From NCBI GenBank assembly GCA_007115705.1, contig QXEO01000431.1, forward strand, positions 2,108,001-2,172,000: 64,000 bases of DNA, in the 5' to 3' direction. The notes below the pieces were generated by a model. That model was given only the letters and a program-made list of their open reading frames with translations, was not told the origin of the DNA and did not search any database. Both the position numbers and the translations under genes were made by a program. Shown piece after piece: positions 33,406 through 45,667 of this stretch (the first letter of the stretch is position 1; each line of letters opens with the position of its first letter). The stretch comes from Dactylis glomerata. Taxonomy: Eukaryota > Streptophyta > Magnoliopsida > Poales > Poaceae.

Positions 33406-34115
33406 GTGTCATCCGCTCCTTCATCATGTAGCGCGCGAACGAGACAATGACTAGCCATCCGTCAAATTTCGGGTCACGACACGTTCCAGGCCCGCCTAAT
33501 TGGCTAATTGGGATCTGAATTAGTAGTGTTTTTCAAAGAATGTCAACTATATATTGATTGAATTGAAGCAAAACTCAAAAGTTCGACAACAGATATCCTT
33601 CGTCAAAATATGCAAGGAAATTGGGTCTGACACATGGATCGCATATTCGCATGATTGATAAATAGAATTGAATATTTTTGTTTGTTTGTCTACTTAACCC
33701 ATCAACGTTATTTAAACGTTTATTTGATTTAAAGTATTTCATAAAGTTTTTGCAGGGCACGAATCTTTCAAAATTCTTCATGTCAAGTACAATTGGATCT
33801 GTCACTTCTAGAAATCGGATGTTGGATAGTCGCATAGGGTTTCAAATTTTCTTGCACTTTTCTACGTACTTAAATTAAACTTTTAGAACTCTCAAGTGAA
33901 AACAAAATACGAATGTATTTGTTCGACTCGGCGCGGTGGCGCCAATTCCAAAAGGTTTCGCGCGCATCTGCACCTCCTGCGCTCCGCTCGATTCAGTTTC
34001 CCCCCTCTCCGCTCGCGCCACTCTACCACGAAACCACCCCGTCCGCCTTGCGAACCTAGCTCTTCCGCGTCCGCCCCTAATCGCCGCTCCGTGCTCTTCG
34101 CTGTTCTTCCATCCG
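33406..34115 (+). other. Intergenic region between INT and NSE3, with NSE3 promoter
   Basis: About 700 bp. The left half is AT-rich with no motif I recognise. From about 33930 it becomes CT-rich, fitting a 5' UTR, and contains E2F-like sites. Confidence 0.5.
33956..33963 (+). promoter_or_regulatory. E2F-type site in the NSE3 promoter
   Basis: TTTCGCGC matches the E2F consensus TTTSSCGC exactly and lies about 155 bp upstream of the NSE3 ATG. A second, 7-of-8 match in reverse (gcgccaat) is at 33939-33946. E2F control is common for DNA replication and repair genes. Confidence 0.45.
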
Positions 34116-35204
34116 ATGGCAGCCAACGACGATCTTGCCCAGATCGACATCTCCACGGAGGTACACCACTCATCGATTCTCCCCGTTTCCCAGTCGGGGC
34201 CCCCGCACGCAAGGTGTTCGACGTTTTGACCCGCCCAAACCGGGGCCCTGCATGCAGGAGAAGGACAAGCTGGTGGCCGAGGTGATGCGCTACGCGATCT
34301 TCAAGACGCACCAGACCTCCGGCTGCCCCATCAAGCGGGAGGAGCTCACCCAGATCATCACCAAGAACTACCGCCAGCGCGCGCTCCCGGCGCTCGTCAT
34401 CAAGGAGGCCGGGGACAGGCTCGCCGCCACCTTTGGCTACGAGATGAGGGAGCTCCAGAGGACCCGCGCCCCGTCCAACCGCTCCGGACGCACCTCCTCC
34501 CAGCAGCTCAGTAAGCTCGCCTCCTATTTCCTCTGTTCCCTTCTCTGACGGCTGCTAGCATTTTTTCTGACCATGTTGTAAGGCAAAATTTTGTTTTCAA
34601 CTACAAAATGACCTGCGATGAAATCGGTTTATATTTAGGCAATGTGGATGCGAAGAGCTACGTCCTGGTAAGTAAGCTGGACCCTGAGGTGTACAGCAAG
34701 TATGTCGAGGATAAGGAGCGTGCCCATGTGTCTGGCTTCGCTTTTGTTGTCATAAGCATTGTTCAAGTCGCTGGTGGCAAGATCACCGAAGGTTGGGATC
34801 ACATTTCTTTTAACAGCCACTGTCGGGAGGTTTTACCGTTTTATGGTTCTGAATTTTGTCAATCACGTTTCAGAGGACCTTTGGCATCAGCTGAAACGGC
34901 TGGGCTTAAATGAGACTGATGAGAACCACCCTCTTCTTGGTAACAACAAGCAGGCGCTTGAACTACTAGTGCAGCAAAGGTTTGTGGTACCTTCAGCGTG
35001 TGTTGCAGATTCTGTATTTCATTGGTTATATTTGTGTTTGATTTCGTATCTTCACCCAGGTACTTGCTGAAGGAGAAAATTGCTGGTCCAGAAGGCCATT
35101 TCATGAGTTATGAGCTTGCCGAGAGGGCATTGGATGAATCCATCAGTTCAAAGCTTAAACAATACATTTCACAGGTATGCAAAACCATCAACATGCATGC
35201 ATAG
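34116..35204 (+). CDS. NSE3: NSE3, MAGE-domain subunit of the SMC5/6 complex
   Basis: Five exons with canonical borders join in phase: 34116-34160, 34258-34510, 34639-34791, 34874-34979 and 35060-35174, giving 224 residues. They cover the MAGE homology domain from Lys-Asp-Lys-Leu-Val (residue 17) through Phe-Lys-Thr-His-Gln, Cys-Pro-Ile-Lys-Arg-Glu-Glu-Leu, Ser-Tyr-Val-Leu-Val-Ser-Lys-Leu, Gly-Asn-Asn-Lys-Gln and Glu-Arg-Ala-Leu-Asp. Plant NSE3 proteins are about 235 residues. NSE3 works with NSE1 and NSE4 in the nuclear SMC5/6 complex in DNA repair and chromosome stability. The 3' end is uncertain. Exon 5 ends at a donor (cag then gtatgc); reading through adds nine codons to a stop at 35202-35204. 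A splice to an acceptor at 37199 would instead add 14 residues ending at 37244, across a 2-kb intron. The ATG at 34116 is the first in frame. Confidence 0.88.
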
Positions 35205-36850
35205 TACTCACAGAACTTTTGCTTTATTTCTTTAAAAGAGTAAAAACAACAATCTGGCAAACTGATGTATCACCTTACCCTATCGAAGCCATACCGTCCT
35301 GTCATAACAATGTGCTAGTTTTTAATCTGTCCAAGGCATTGCCTTCTCCATAAAAAGCCAGACAGTATTTGGTACAGAAGGTGTCGCAGTATCTTGAAAA
35401 CAGTAGTTTCAGACATAGCCATGTTTGGGTATGAACCCAGCTCTTTTGTACCATAGACACACTTAACTTAAACTCTTATCAACCAGCTCTAGGGATTTTG
35501 TACATGGCGCAATTGCTCATTATTAAGGTTGAGAATTTTTATGTTACCTGGTACTCCTAATAAGAGGTTGGAAGTACCAACCAAATCAAATGTGTGATTT
35601 CTTAGGCAGGGGTGGACCCAGGAATTTATCGAAGCCTGAGCGTGCCACAAGCCAACAAAAAAAAATCTCGAACATCATATGGAGCAAGCAATGTTTTCAC
35701 AATATACTACAAAAAAGCCTCCCCTCCTCCCGTGCCTGCCGGATTTTTTTGCCGGCACAAGCAAAAATTCCCATCAATTTTTTTCCAAGAAATGGGCTTT
35801 GCAGGGGCTATAAAAGGCGGTGGACTGTTATATAATGTGGTATAGCACTTCCTGCTAGGTAATTATGCCATGGTAGCTGGCAAGCAAACCAAACACGCCG
35901 GAGGCCTCTGTCGTCGGTTAAGCCGCACCGGAGGCCTCCCTAGTTCATCGTTGGTCAAGCCGCGCCGAAGTCCTCCATCGTCCTTCACTTCTATTCCTGT
36001 TCTATGTTTCCACCATGTTTGTACAGGTTAACAACACATTCCAAAGTTCAAAAGTTCACAACACATTCAAAAGCTCATATGCGCCAAGAATCATTGGAGT
36101 TCAACTATCTAGGAACCTAACCAAAAATACTATTCAAGTAAATTTGAGCAGTCAATACATCAAACTATTTAGGAACAACTGGTGTTTGGGTTATTTGAAT
36201 TTGTTATGAATTTAAATCATCGCTACTTTGGCATGTTGAAGTACGGTAGCAACAATTGTAACCTTTTAACGTGTATTTATATGAGAAGCTGGCATGGTCG
36301 CATAGAGCATGAGGCAAGGACAAGCAAAGCAAGGAAGTGGGCTCCACCCACGTGAGCGTGCACAAGCACAGCGCCATAACCCAAGCAAATCGGCATGTAT
36401 GGCGCGCCAGGCTGGGCCAACCTTGCAGAAACAAATCGATCGATGCGAGTGAATTTTGCCCATCAGCTGACCACGATTCTCCGATGAAAATTAGAAATCT
36501 CTTCGGGCGAGCGGCAGCCAAGCCCGGGCAAGCGCCGGGCTGTAGGGGCGCTGCGTCTGCCCATGTTCATGTTCTTAGGGGTAGTTTAGACATTCCTTTT
36601 TTTACGGGATGATACCTACACGATCTCTCCCATCTTCCAAGTTGGCGCTCAGCTTCTCTTCCATCAATACTAGCTACTACTGCTCGTCGCATTTGCATGC
36701 GCAGCTCCTCTCTTCTGCGCAACTGCTGGCGTGCTACTGCTCTTCTTCACAAACCTCATATGTTGCCGCCGCCGGCTGCATCGGCCTACTGTTCTTCACT
36801 CTTCACTGCAACTGACTTTGTATGATCTGAGCTGGGTAGGCTGGGGAGCC
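35205..36850 (+). other. Region downstream of (or last intron of) NSE3, with unclassified repeat-like DNA
   Basis: No convincing gene. From about 35607 (caggggtggacccaggaatt) to about 36560 (aagcccgggcaagcgccggg) the sequence resembles interspersed DNA that I have seen at the ends of degraded grass transposons. I could not define terminal repeats or a target duplication. Two short GC-rich direct repeats (gccggaggcctc) occur near 35898 and 35926. Confidence 0.35.
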
Positions 36851-36972
36851 GGATCCTCTAACTTGCCAATCCTGACTTTCCCTGACTTTGAGTCACTGAC
36901 ATGTGGGTCCCACCATATGCAGGGCCCGCACGTCAGTGACCAAAAGTCAGGAACGGCTAAGTCAGAGGATCC
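36851..36972. mobile_element. Fold-back MITE-like element
   Basis: About 122 bp with near-palindromic arms: ggatcctctaactt at the left and aagtcagaggatcc at the right. Inside these, ctgactttgagtcactgac faces gtcagtgaccaaaagtcag. The centre is gtgggtcccaccatatgcagggcccgc. No clear target duplication, so the superfamily is open (Mutator-like is possible). Short ORFs over it are irrelevant. Confidence 0.6.
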
Positions 36973-37244
36973 CATTCCGTAGGCTGGCTGGTCTTCGAGG
37001 TGCTCCTCTGACTTGCAACATCGTGGCTTGCTTTGGAGGCCTGCGTGCACTCCACATCCTCTACTTCTCCAGCGCCGACAAAACCTCTGCTGGTGCTAGG
37101 CCAGCGCCTGTCTACTGGGATATATTCTGGTTCCCCCCACTAGACGTTGAGTTACCCACTAGTATAATTGAGCTGTTGTGTAACTGTGATTTAGCTCAGA
37201 AGGATGATTCAATAGGATTCATTGTTCAAGCTCGAATTCCTTGA

Positions 37245-38538
37245 TGGAGCAATTAGGTCCAAGATCAAATGTGCGTATATTTTATCTGAAATTCTGTGTA
37301 AACTGTAGAGCATACTCCATAGCGCTTCCATGAGGTTCTGTTTCCGGATGTATTCATAATCATCGTACAGAGAATGAATGTACAACATTCAGCAACCAGC
37401 AATTTGAATAATGCCAGCAATGCCAAACAATCGGCAATGGCTTTAGCATGATGGGGTGTTTGGCAGCCTAATATTTTCTGCAGTGCATCAGGCTCCTCAA
37501 TGTGCCACACCGCCCCCATCACTACATCTCTGGCACGTACCTCCATGGCCAACCACCTGAAACCCACCCTGCCGACAATGTGTCCCTGCACCGCCCCGTG
37601 AAACTAACCTGGCAGAACTCTGGTAACAAGCCCAGCCTCACCGGTGAGACAGGATCTTTATTCAGTACTAACTATTTTACCCTTTGGATTCATGGCACTC
37701 CCCGACAATTTGCGTGGTACTCCACGTTACTTATGCTGGAGCATGGAAAATTATGTATGTTAGATGATAAGCAAGGAATGCTCTATATTACTCTAAGGTT
37801 ACTGTAGGAGCTCTTAAAAATTACCCGCTCTGAGCCATTTGTACACATTACAGTAGCTTGCTGCTGCTACTACCAGTTCATTACTAGTATTTCTTTGTTT
37901 TTAATAGTATTAGCACAGCCGTAGCAAATGCTTGGGCGTAATTTATTTCCATAATGATAACCTGTTGGTGGTAAAAACAAATCAGTGGGGTGGGAAAATT
38001 CCCTCCTGAATGCTGGTGTCATTTTAGAGTTAGACCATGTCAGAGTCCACCAGAAACTGAACTCTAGAAGTCTGGTTTGATCTTTTGAGCATTTTTTATC
38101 TTCTTTTTTTGCCACGGAATTAGGTTGTGAGCACAAGCGCTGCTACAGCATAGTGAAGTGGATATGATATGACAACCAGCAGGTATTTCTCTTCAACTCA
38201 GTGTCCTTTTTCTGAAACAAAATGATATGCCTTATCATTTCCCTTTACGCATAATCACCAACTAGTCTCCTTGACCTATCTTTCAGGCCAGCCTCAGTTG
38301 ATGGGTAAGGTGGCGAGACTCCAATCATGGCGAGAAGTTATCTTGTAGGGACTTGGTGGAGGCTTGTTTTTTGTATAGGAGAGGAGACGTTGTGCCTCAA
38401 ATCTTCATGATATGAGCTTTTGCAGAAACCAATTTGTATGCGTTTTCATCCTTTGAGCTTCAAATCTTCATGAAGTGTCTGCATGCACTTTTGGCCGGTT
38501 CGTCCGAGGCTCTGAGCTGAGGAAACAATGCACATGTT
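37245..38538. other. Intergenic DNA without recognised features
   Basis: Mixed-composition DNA. The minus-strand ORF 37265-37591 and plus-strand ORF 37502-37807 overlap each other and show no known motif. A degraded gene fragment cannot be excluded. Confidence 0.35.
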
Positions 38539-38765
38539 GGGCATGTTTGGTTAAAGCCCAATGTTGCCCCACCAAATATTTGGTTAGCCAAAATTTTGGT
38601 TGATCTTTTGGTTGCCCATGAATTGGCCAACATTGGCAAGAAAAGTGAACTTGTCCAAAGAAGCTTTGGCTGCCAAATAATTGGCAATCATCCAAACAAA
38701 GACCAAAATTTTGGCTATGACCAAAATATTGGTAGGTAGGTTTCGGCCACAATCCAAACAGGCCC
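38539..38765. mobile_element. MITE-like element with gggcatgtttgg / ccaaacaggccc ends
   Basis: 227 bp with 12-bp imperfect terminal inverted repeats and mirrored internal blocks (gccaaaattttggtt at the left, accaaaattttggct at the right). The termini resemble PIF/Harbinger (Tourist) or hAT derivatives. No 3-bp or 8-bp target duplication is evident, so the ends may have drifted. Confidence 0.6.
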
Positions 38766-41700
38766 AGTCTTCTGTTGCTAGCTTGGAGCACACCCCCAAA
38801 CCCCCCGGCCTGTAATAACTGAAGTGCGGAGCCCAGCCTAGTTTGTTTCTTTGGGTCTCCATTGCTTCCTCAAATTCTTTGGACCGAGGAGCCAAATTCT
38901 TGTGTGTCCATGAAATCCACCCGAAGTCCACACGGCTTTTCTTACAATCTTTTGCTTCGTCACACCTATTCCATCACTATCCTAATTCAGCTTAAGTCTC
39001 CCTGATCCTCATCATTGGACAGATATTACCCCCGGTTGACGGTTGACAGCATTTGCATCAACACATGCATGCTTGTAATTTTGGTGGTATCTAACTACCT
39101 ACCTACCTGATGTCTGCCTGATCAGTAGTTTGGCCTATTAATCCAAGGAGTGTGTAGTAGTGACCCATATCAACTTATTCTAAGCAAATCAATCATTTAT
39201 TCAGCTGTGTAATTGGGGTGAAAAATATTGGAGAGGATAATATTGATTATCAATACAGGTGGACATGTTTAGCTGAGCAGTTTTCTCCTCACAAGAAAGA
39301 AAATATGCTAAATAAATATTTCAACAAATTGCCGGAGTGAACATACAATGGACCAGACATAGTTAATTAACCAGAACTCAGAAAAATTAAAAGCCAAATA
39401 TGAAGACATCTGAGTGAGGATCAAATTGAGACTTCACATGTGAAGTTACTACATTCAATTAACTAACAAGATTAGCATATATACCAAGACAGCTAGTATT
39501 TTTTTATCTGCTAGCAAATAGGCAGCCAATGGGGCTCCGAAACCTGGCCTGCGGCGGCCTACTGGAATTTGACAGGTGGTGCAGATCCAACAAAGCTACT
39601 GCACCCATTCCACTTGGCACACTAGATTATTATGGGGAGTGTACATACTTATACCGATTAGACTATGGAGTACTAGTGTTAGCCAGGCACTGGATCTGCT
39701 AGTGATTATACGGGATTAGTTATCTCTCATGCCACTCATCCATGCGAGGGCTCATCTAGGATCTAAAATGAAGCGCAGGCTTTTGAGCCATTATTTATTC
39801 CTAACGCCTTCTCATGGCCTCTTCTTCTCCGGCAAACCACCACAGCTTCGCCCACGCGTCGCCTCTTTTATCCCGGAATGGAAAAGACATATGCTACCAA
39901 TCAATTAAGGGAGAAAAGGGCAAAGAGACGTCTCGATCACCCACAGATTTACAGCAGGAGGAGGCAGACATGCCCCCCTTAGAAATGACTAACAATCTTG
40001 TAGGCTTTGATAACATTAACTAGGTCCTAATTAACTTAGGTGCAAATAAGTGTAGATTTAATGGGGTTCTAGTAATATATTGTCCTAATGCATTGGGCCC
40101 AATGCTACACACCTTCTTGTGGTATGGGTAAAATAAACGAGAGTACGAGAATACGCATCTCGAGCTTTTGGATATTGTTATTTTCATGAGGGAGCCATCT
40201 CCTGATCTTTGCCTCTCCTGTACGGGCAGCTGCCACTTGTCAACTTTATTTCTTCTGCATGTCCTACCCTATGGAGATCGAAGAGGCGCATGATCCATCC
40301 TCAGGGTGTCATTTTACTCGCTGTGATGTGGATAGAGTAACTCATAGTTAAGCCCAAGCATCTCACTTTAGCGTTGTGTGTCATGGCTACCTCATCTTCC
40401 AAAGCAATTTGGTAAGGTGCCATGGCTTTCCGCCATACGAATTGGGTGGGATGCCATGCTCTTCGTTGAGGTTCTGTGTTATTGTACATTGTGAAATCTA
40501 ACCAGAAAAATATCAAGGCTGATTTTGTAGATTTTTCATGGGAATCAGAAGTTCCTAAAAAAGGCAATTGCAATTTGTTCTACGTCGTCGATATAAAGAT
40601 ACATTATTACCAACTTTGGAATAAAACACTTAATAATAATATGAGGAATTCCATCAATATCAGCACTAGTACTCCTGAAAAACATTGTTTTTAGTATTGC
40701 ATATGTACTGCCAGCATTAGGGCTTGTTTTTTGCTCATTGATCTAGCTTTAATTGCACTGCTCAATATTCAGATTCTTTCTAGTAGATTGGAGCCTATGA
40801 ATAGGAGTTGTACTATCTTACTCTTTATATCTTGCAAATTGATAGGAAAGTGCTTGGAGATTCGTGACATGACACTCTTTACAAGAAAAGTAGAAAAGCG
40901 GTGCAGCTGGTACCAAGCATGCACATAAACTTTCACCTCCCTCTAATTAGTCCAGTAAACAAATGGAAAGAGGACCTAACCTCACCTGAAACAATATCTT
41001 ACTCAAGTGCAGTAGTACTATATACGAGTAATAGTACTACACAAGCAGTAGCAAACTAGGGTTTTATGATCACCCTCACAAGTGCCAAGTAATAACTAAG
41101 ACCGTTAAGATGCTGCAAACCATGTACACAAATTATATTTTGTGTGGAAACCCAATTTCAGATCCATATAGCACTTAACATAGTATTAGTAAGTATATTA
41201 ATCGAAGGGTACTTCATAAAGTTCAGCCCAACAAATATGATGCTACTTTTCAAGCTTGCAGAATTGAACAAAACTCAACTATTATATCTGAAAACATACT
41301 ACTTCTTTCTAGTAAACTACTCAACTATTTTGTTGCAACTTCAACCATATTATTAAACTTTCCAACCTTTCCATCTATTTGGAACAGACTTTTATAGGAC
41401 ACATTGAGAACATAGGAATTTTGGAGAATTTCACCGAGATGGTTTAATTCAACAATAGAAAACTGCTATGGATGAACATAGGCATATCGGAACAAACTTT
41501 CTAAACTTGTTAGGTAACTTCTTATATTATGGGAGGGAGCAGTTCTCAAATATTAAATAAAATTGATAAAGTTTGAGTTAGATAACTTCAGGTTGCATAC
41601 ATTCATGTTTAAGTTTCAAAATTCACATGTATTTTGTAATTTTTGAAATTTAAAAGATGTGATTTTTCAAAAATTGGAAGTCGAGTTTATCTTTGCCTAC

Positions 41701-43765
41701 GTTCCAGATATTGCGTCAAAATTCGAAGGGGTAATAATTGTACTGCATTGAAACAAAATTTCAATGATGTCTTATTGTTGGAGTGGCAATGCAAAAAATG
41801 GTGTAGGCAGCCACACTGCTGTCAAAGATTGGTGAAAGGGGCGAACACGTAGAATGTGGAAATAGAGATGTGAATATTTTTTATATTTTTCTATTTTAAA
41901 TTTATTTTTCAAATAAAGGGAGCATATGCATCTGGGATCAAAAGTGCATTTCCGGAAAGAGGCGAGGTATTGAGGCTCAATAGCTGTTTGGCCCCAGCAG
42001 CTTCCCTGTACAGACTGCGTAGAGGCTTCATGATTAAAAGCAAGGAGACATATGCATTCAAGCCTCCTCCTCCTCTCTCTTTCACGTCCCTGTTGCTCCA
42101 CAGGAAAATCTTTGCTCCACATCTGCATCTTTGCACTGATCTGGCAGAACTGTACTACTTATCATATTGTTTCTATCATTGTTTAGTTACATGTGCAGAA
42201 ATGCAATGTACGACTTATCATTATTGCAGTGTACGACTACATGCATGTTTAATTTCTTAGAATAAATATCCCAAAACCTGAATCTCTGGGTAGGCCGGTA
42301 AAAGGAATTATGTGATACGGAGTAGATCGGTGGTGACGATCAAGCTCTAGTAGTACGTTGATTAATTCATCATTTGCTGTGAAGATAATGTACTCTCTCA
42401 ACTGGAAAGTTAAAGGGAACCGTATTTGATATTCTGAACTCCTAGTTTTCTCTAACTCTATTATGGTAATAGACAAACAAAATTGGTTCTCTTTCGTTGT
42501 ACCCATTTTTTAAAAGGATAATAGCTAAAATCATCGTGGTCCCCAGCTAGTGACCAAATGCAATCTGCATAACCTGACCTCAGTACAGTACCTCTATGAC
42601 AACTCTTTTTTTTTTGTCCCAGCGAAATGCACAAAGATCATATTATTTTATCATAGTACACTATCAAATATGTAAACAATTTTCTTGGTCCCATGAAAAG
42701 ACATGAAGCTTGCAGTATTTCTTTGGGAAAAAGCCAAGCATGTTTAATATACAAAGTTGACTTAGCTTTTGCCACCTTTATTTAATTCATATCAGTTGAC
42801 TTATAGAAAAATTCATCTCACGGTGTGTGTACTAAACAGTGTGCCCAAGGAAAAAAATTATAGAAATCAGAAACTTTAATATGACCACATTAATTGACTC
42901 TTCTTTTCTCACCTTATCTTTCTCTTATACTTCCCCTTTCTTAGCAATAGTAAATACTATAAAAAACAAGGTGCCATATGTCAAAATTTGGAGAATTTCT
43001 ATATGTCATATACTCTCTGTAGTAGTTGTAATAATAATAAAAACAACAACATCAATAACAATAACAATAATGGAGTAGTTTATTGATTTGAGAGAATGTG
43101 ACTTCTCACAAGTCACAAGTATGAGTCACCATCAATCACTTCTACAATGCTAAGCCGGTAGCTTTATTCTTTTGCACCTCATGTACATGGACTCAATGTT
43201 AAAAATAATGATTTTGATACAATCTTAATAGTATAAGTTTGACAATTAATATCTACTATAATGTAATAATAGGCCATTAAGTATTGTATTATGGAATTGT
43301 TGTATTTTTAAACAAATCTACACATAAGACTTCCGCACATCCACCAAAATATGTTAAAAAGGGTCAGGGTGGCGATCAATGTTCTTAAAGTTTGACCGAT
43401 AAACGATGTGAAATGCGTCATGTATTTGTTATTTGCGAGTGGTTAATAGTGTATGCAGTGATTTACTATAGGTGGAAATCTTAGTAAAACGAAGCACAAG
43501 GATGGCAATAGAAGCTAATACTAAGAGGAGTAGTATTGTTGCTAACTTTTCCTTTGGCAAGGAACAAATGCTTTGCCAGCCCAATCTTCTCGTTAGGACA
43601 ATAATTGGAGCTTGTTGGTGTGGCACGTAATGGCTCGATGCGTAGCTACTCAGTTCGATGAGGAAAAAATGTGTGTGAGAATAAAAGGCAAGCCATGTGC
43701 CATGACAACCGCACAAGAAAAAGCAAGAGAAACCCTGTACCTTTTCTTCTTCTGCTAGCTTCTTC
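38766..43765. other. 5-kb AT-rich intergenic region
   Basis: No ORF here shows a recognisable domain. The longest (for example 40301-40573 minus and 41772-42128 minus) lack codon structure or motifs. A simple (AAY)n-like stretch lies at about 43028-43073. There may be degraded elements that I cannot identify by eye. Confidence 0.4.
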
Positions 43766-43787
43766 TAAGGCTGGTGCCAACGCGGGC

Positions 43788-44077
43788 GGCAGCGCGGGCG
43801 ATATCGCCCGGCTCGGGGCGAGAGGGAGGCGGGAGAGGGGCGGGAGGCCAGCGGCGGGCGCCGGCTCCGTCGCCCGGCGGGAGCGGGCGATACCGCCCGG
43901 CCGGCGCCCGCGCAGGCGGGGCGAGAGCGGGCGAGAGCGGGGCGACGCGGTGGCGGGGCGAGAGCGGGCGAGAGGGGGGGGCGAGAGCGGGGCGGGAGCG
44001 GGCGAGAGCGGGGGCGAGAGCGGGGCGGGAGCGGGCGAGAGCGGGGCGAGAGCTGGGCGGGAGGGAGACGAGAGGGG
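43788..44077. repeat. Very GC-rich (gcgggcgagagcgg)n-type tandem array
   Basis: About 290 bp is dominated by short purine-rich units gcgggcgagagcgg and gcggggcgagagc, almost free of A/T outside the gaga steps. It fills the left subterminal part of the Harbinger-like element. Long ORFs through it on both strands (Gly/Glu/Arg/Ala repeats) are compositional. It has G-quadruplex potential on the plus strand. Confidence 0.75.
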
Positions 44078-44078
44078 T

Positions 44079-44129
44079 AACGGCTAGCTGACGTGGCGCG
44101 ATCTGATTCGTCCACGTCAGCTAGCCGTT
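44079..44129. repeat. Perfect 18-bp inverted repeat with ACGT cores
   Basis: aacggctagctgacgtgg (44079-44096) and ccacgtcagctagccgtt (44112-44129) are perfect inverted copies with a 15-bp spacer. Each arm contains tgacgtgg, a bZIP-type site. It lies 72 bp upstream of the TATA box of the ORF1 gene, and the same agctgacgtggcg occurs near the right end at 45908-45920. Confidence 0.8.
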
Positions 44130-44200
44130 GGGGTAGCCGTTGCTGGTTGAAAATTTTCGGAAAAAAAGCCAAAAAGCCCCAAAATTTCATCCCCACCCCC

Positions 44201-44208
44201 TATAAATA
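44201..44208 (+). promoter_or_regulatory. TATA box of the ORF1 gene
   Basis: tataaata lies in a C-rich context, 84 bp before the ATG, followed by a CT-rich leader typical of plant 5' UTRs. Confidence 0.7.
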
Positions 44209-44284
44209 CCCCCCATATGGTTTCACTCACTCCACACCCATTTCATCTCATTCATCTCCTTCACTCTCTCAAATCTTCTCCACC

Positions 44285-45667
44285 ATGTCTAGTTGGAATC
44301 CAGATATGACCTCGTTCACGGATCTCTTGGACGGCAACGGGTCACCAGTAGACCTAGATGATGTCTCTCCGACACATCGTCGCTCCAATGTCGGTTCTTC
44401 GCCGCTTCCCCGAGTTTTATACTCCTCCGGCGCACCACCTCCGGGGCCATATGGTTCATACGCTCCACCTCCGGGGCCATATGGTTCATACGCTCCACCT
44501 CCGGCGCCATATGGTTCATACCCCCCACCACCTCCTCATGCTCCACCTACAGGTAGCGGGAGTGGGACTGTACCTCCACCTTCGTACGGTTCATACGCGC
44601 CATATGGTCCATACCCCCCACCACCTCCACATGCTCCACCTACAGGTAGCGGGAGTGGGACTGTACCTCCACCTTCGTACGGTTCATACGCGCCATATGG
44701 TCCGTATCCATACGCGCCATATGGTCCGTATGGTCCGTACCCCCCACCACCTCCTGAAGCCAGTGCTCCAAGCGGGGAGTCCGATGCCGCGGAAACAATC
44801 GTACCAAAGCGTCCAAAGAGGCTTGACTGGACAAAAGAGGAGGAGGAAAAACTGGTACTTTACTTACCCATCACATATTTTGGGGTTGGTTCTTGCTTGG
44901 ATTGTTCACTAACAATATCTATTTCGGGGTAGGTTCATGCTTGGATTTTTAACTCCAAGGACTCTGTCGCCGGTAATTGCAAGATCGGCAGTAGTTTTTG
45001 GGGTCAGATAGCTGCAACCTTCAACTCTACCTCGGATCCTGCCCGTCATCGGACCTCGAAGCAACTGAAGGATCATTGGGTCTCCTACAACAAGGAGGTG
45101 ACCCTGTTCAATGCATTCTACATCCAAGAAGAAGCGTTACGTCAGAGTGGAGCAGACGATGCAATGGTCATGAAGGCGGCAATGGACAGGTACGCGAATG
45201 ACTCGAGAGTGACTCATCCGTTCAGACGGCACCACTGGTGGGAAGCTGTTCGCAATGAAGCGAAGTGGAAAGGACAACATGGTCCTGGTAGTGGAACCGA
45301 TTCCACTAGCAAGAGAAGCCGTCTAGGAATTTCTGGTGAGTACAGCTCTAGCGAGGCGACGACGGAGGAGGAGCGTCGTCCAATAGGCCGCGATAGGGCC
45401 AAGGCCGCGGCACGTAAGGATAGGAGGAAGGGGAAGGAATCCTCAAGCAGTGAGGTAGCAAGTAAATCCTTCGCGATGAAGAACATGTGGAATGGTTTAG
45501 TGAAGGCTAAGCTACTCAAGCAATGGAACAAAATGAAAGACCGATCAACCGCCGACATGGACGAAGCAGAAAAGCGCAAACATGTGAAGGCCATTAAGAT
45601 GGTGGAAAAAGAGCTTGGTCTGGAAGATGATGACGACGAGGAGAATGAGGAGGAGGAAGAGGATTAG
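44285..45667 (+). CDS. Myb/SANT-like ORF1 protein of a PIF/Harbinger element
   Basis: Two exons, 44285-44854 and 44933-45667, joined by a 78-bp GT-AG phase-0 intron, encode 434 residues. Residues about 55-165 are Pro/Tyr/Gly-rich tandem repeats (Pro-Pro-Gly-Pro-Tyr-Gly-Ser-Tyr-Ala units, and a duplicated Gly-Ser-Gly-Ser-Gly-Thr-Val block). A Myb/SANT-like DNA-binding domain spans the splice junction (about 175-255): Arg-Leu-Asp-Trp-Thr-Lys-Glu-Glu-Glu-Glu, Ala-Trp-Ile-Phe-Asn-Ser and Phe-Trp-Gly-Gln-Ile-Ala. A helical region of the type found in ORF1/NAM-associated C-terminal domains (about 375-420) precedes a pure Asp/Glu tail. In the family ORF1 binds subterminal DNA and aids the transposase. 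The ATG at 44285 follows a TATA box and sits in a caccATG context; the earlier in-frame ATG at 44093 is upstream of the TATA box. Confidence 0.85.

Noticed and set aside
37265..37807. Overlapping ORFs of about 100 codons on both strands
   Set aside because: They overlap each other, have no recognised domain and no supporting splice or promoter signals.
43671..44087. Gly/Glu/Arg/Ala-repeat ORFs on both strands
   Set aside because: They are produced by the GC-rich short repeat and have no start context or domain.
44093..44284. Upstream extension of the Harbinger ORF1 to an ATG at 44093
   Set aside because: The segment lies before the TATA box at 44201 and overlaps the inverted repeat, so it is probably untranscribed.
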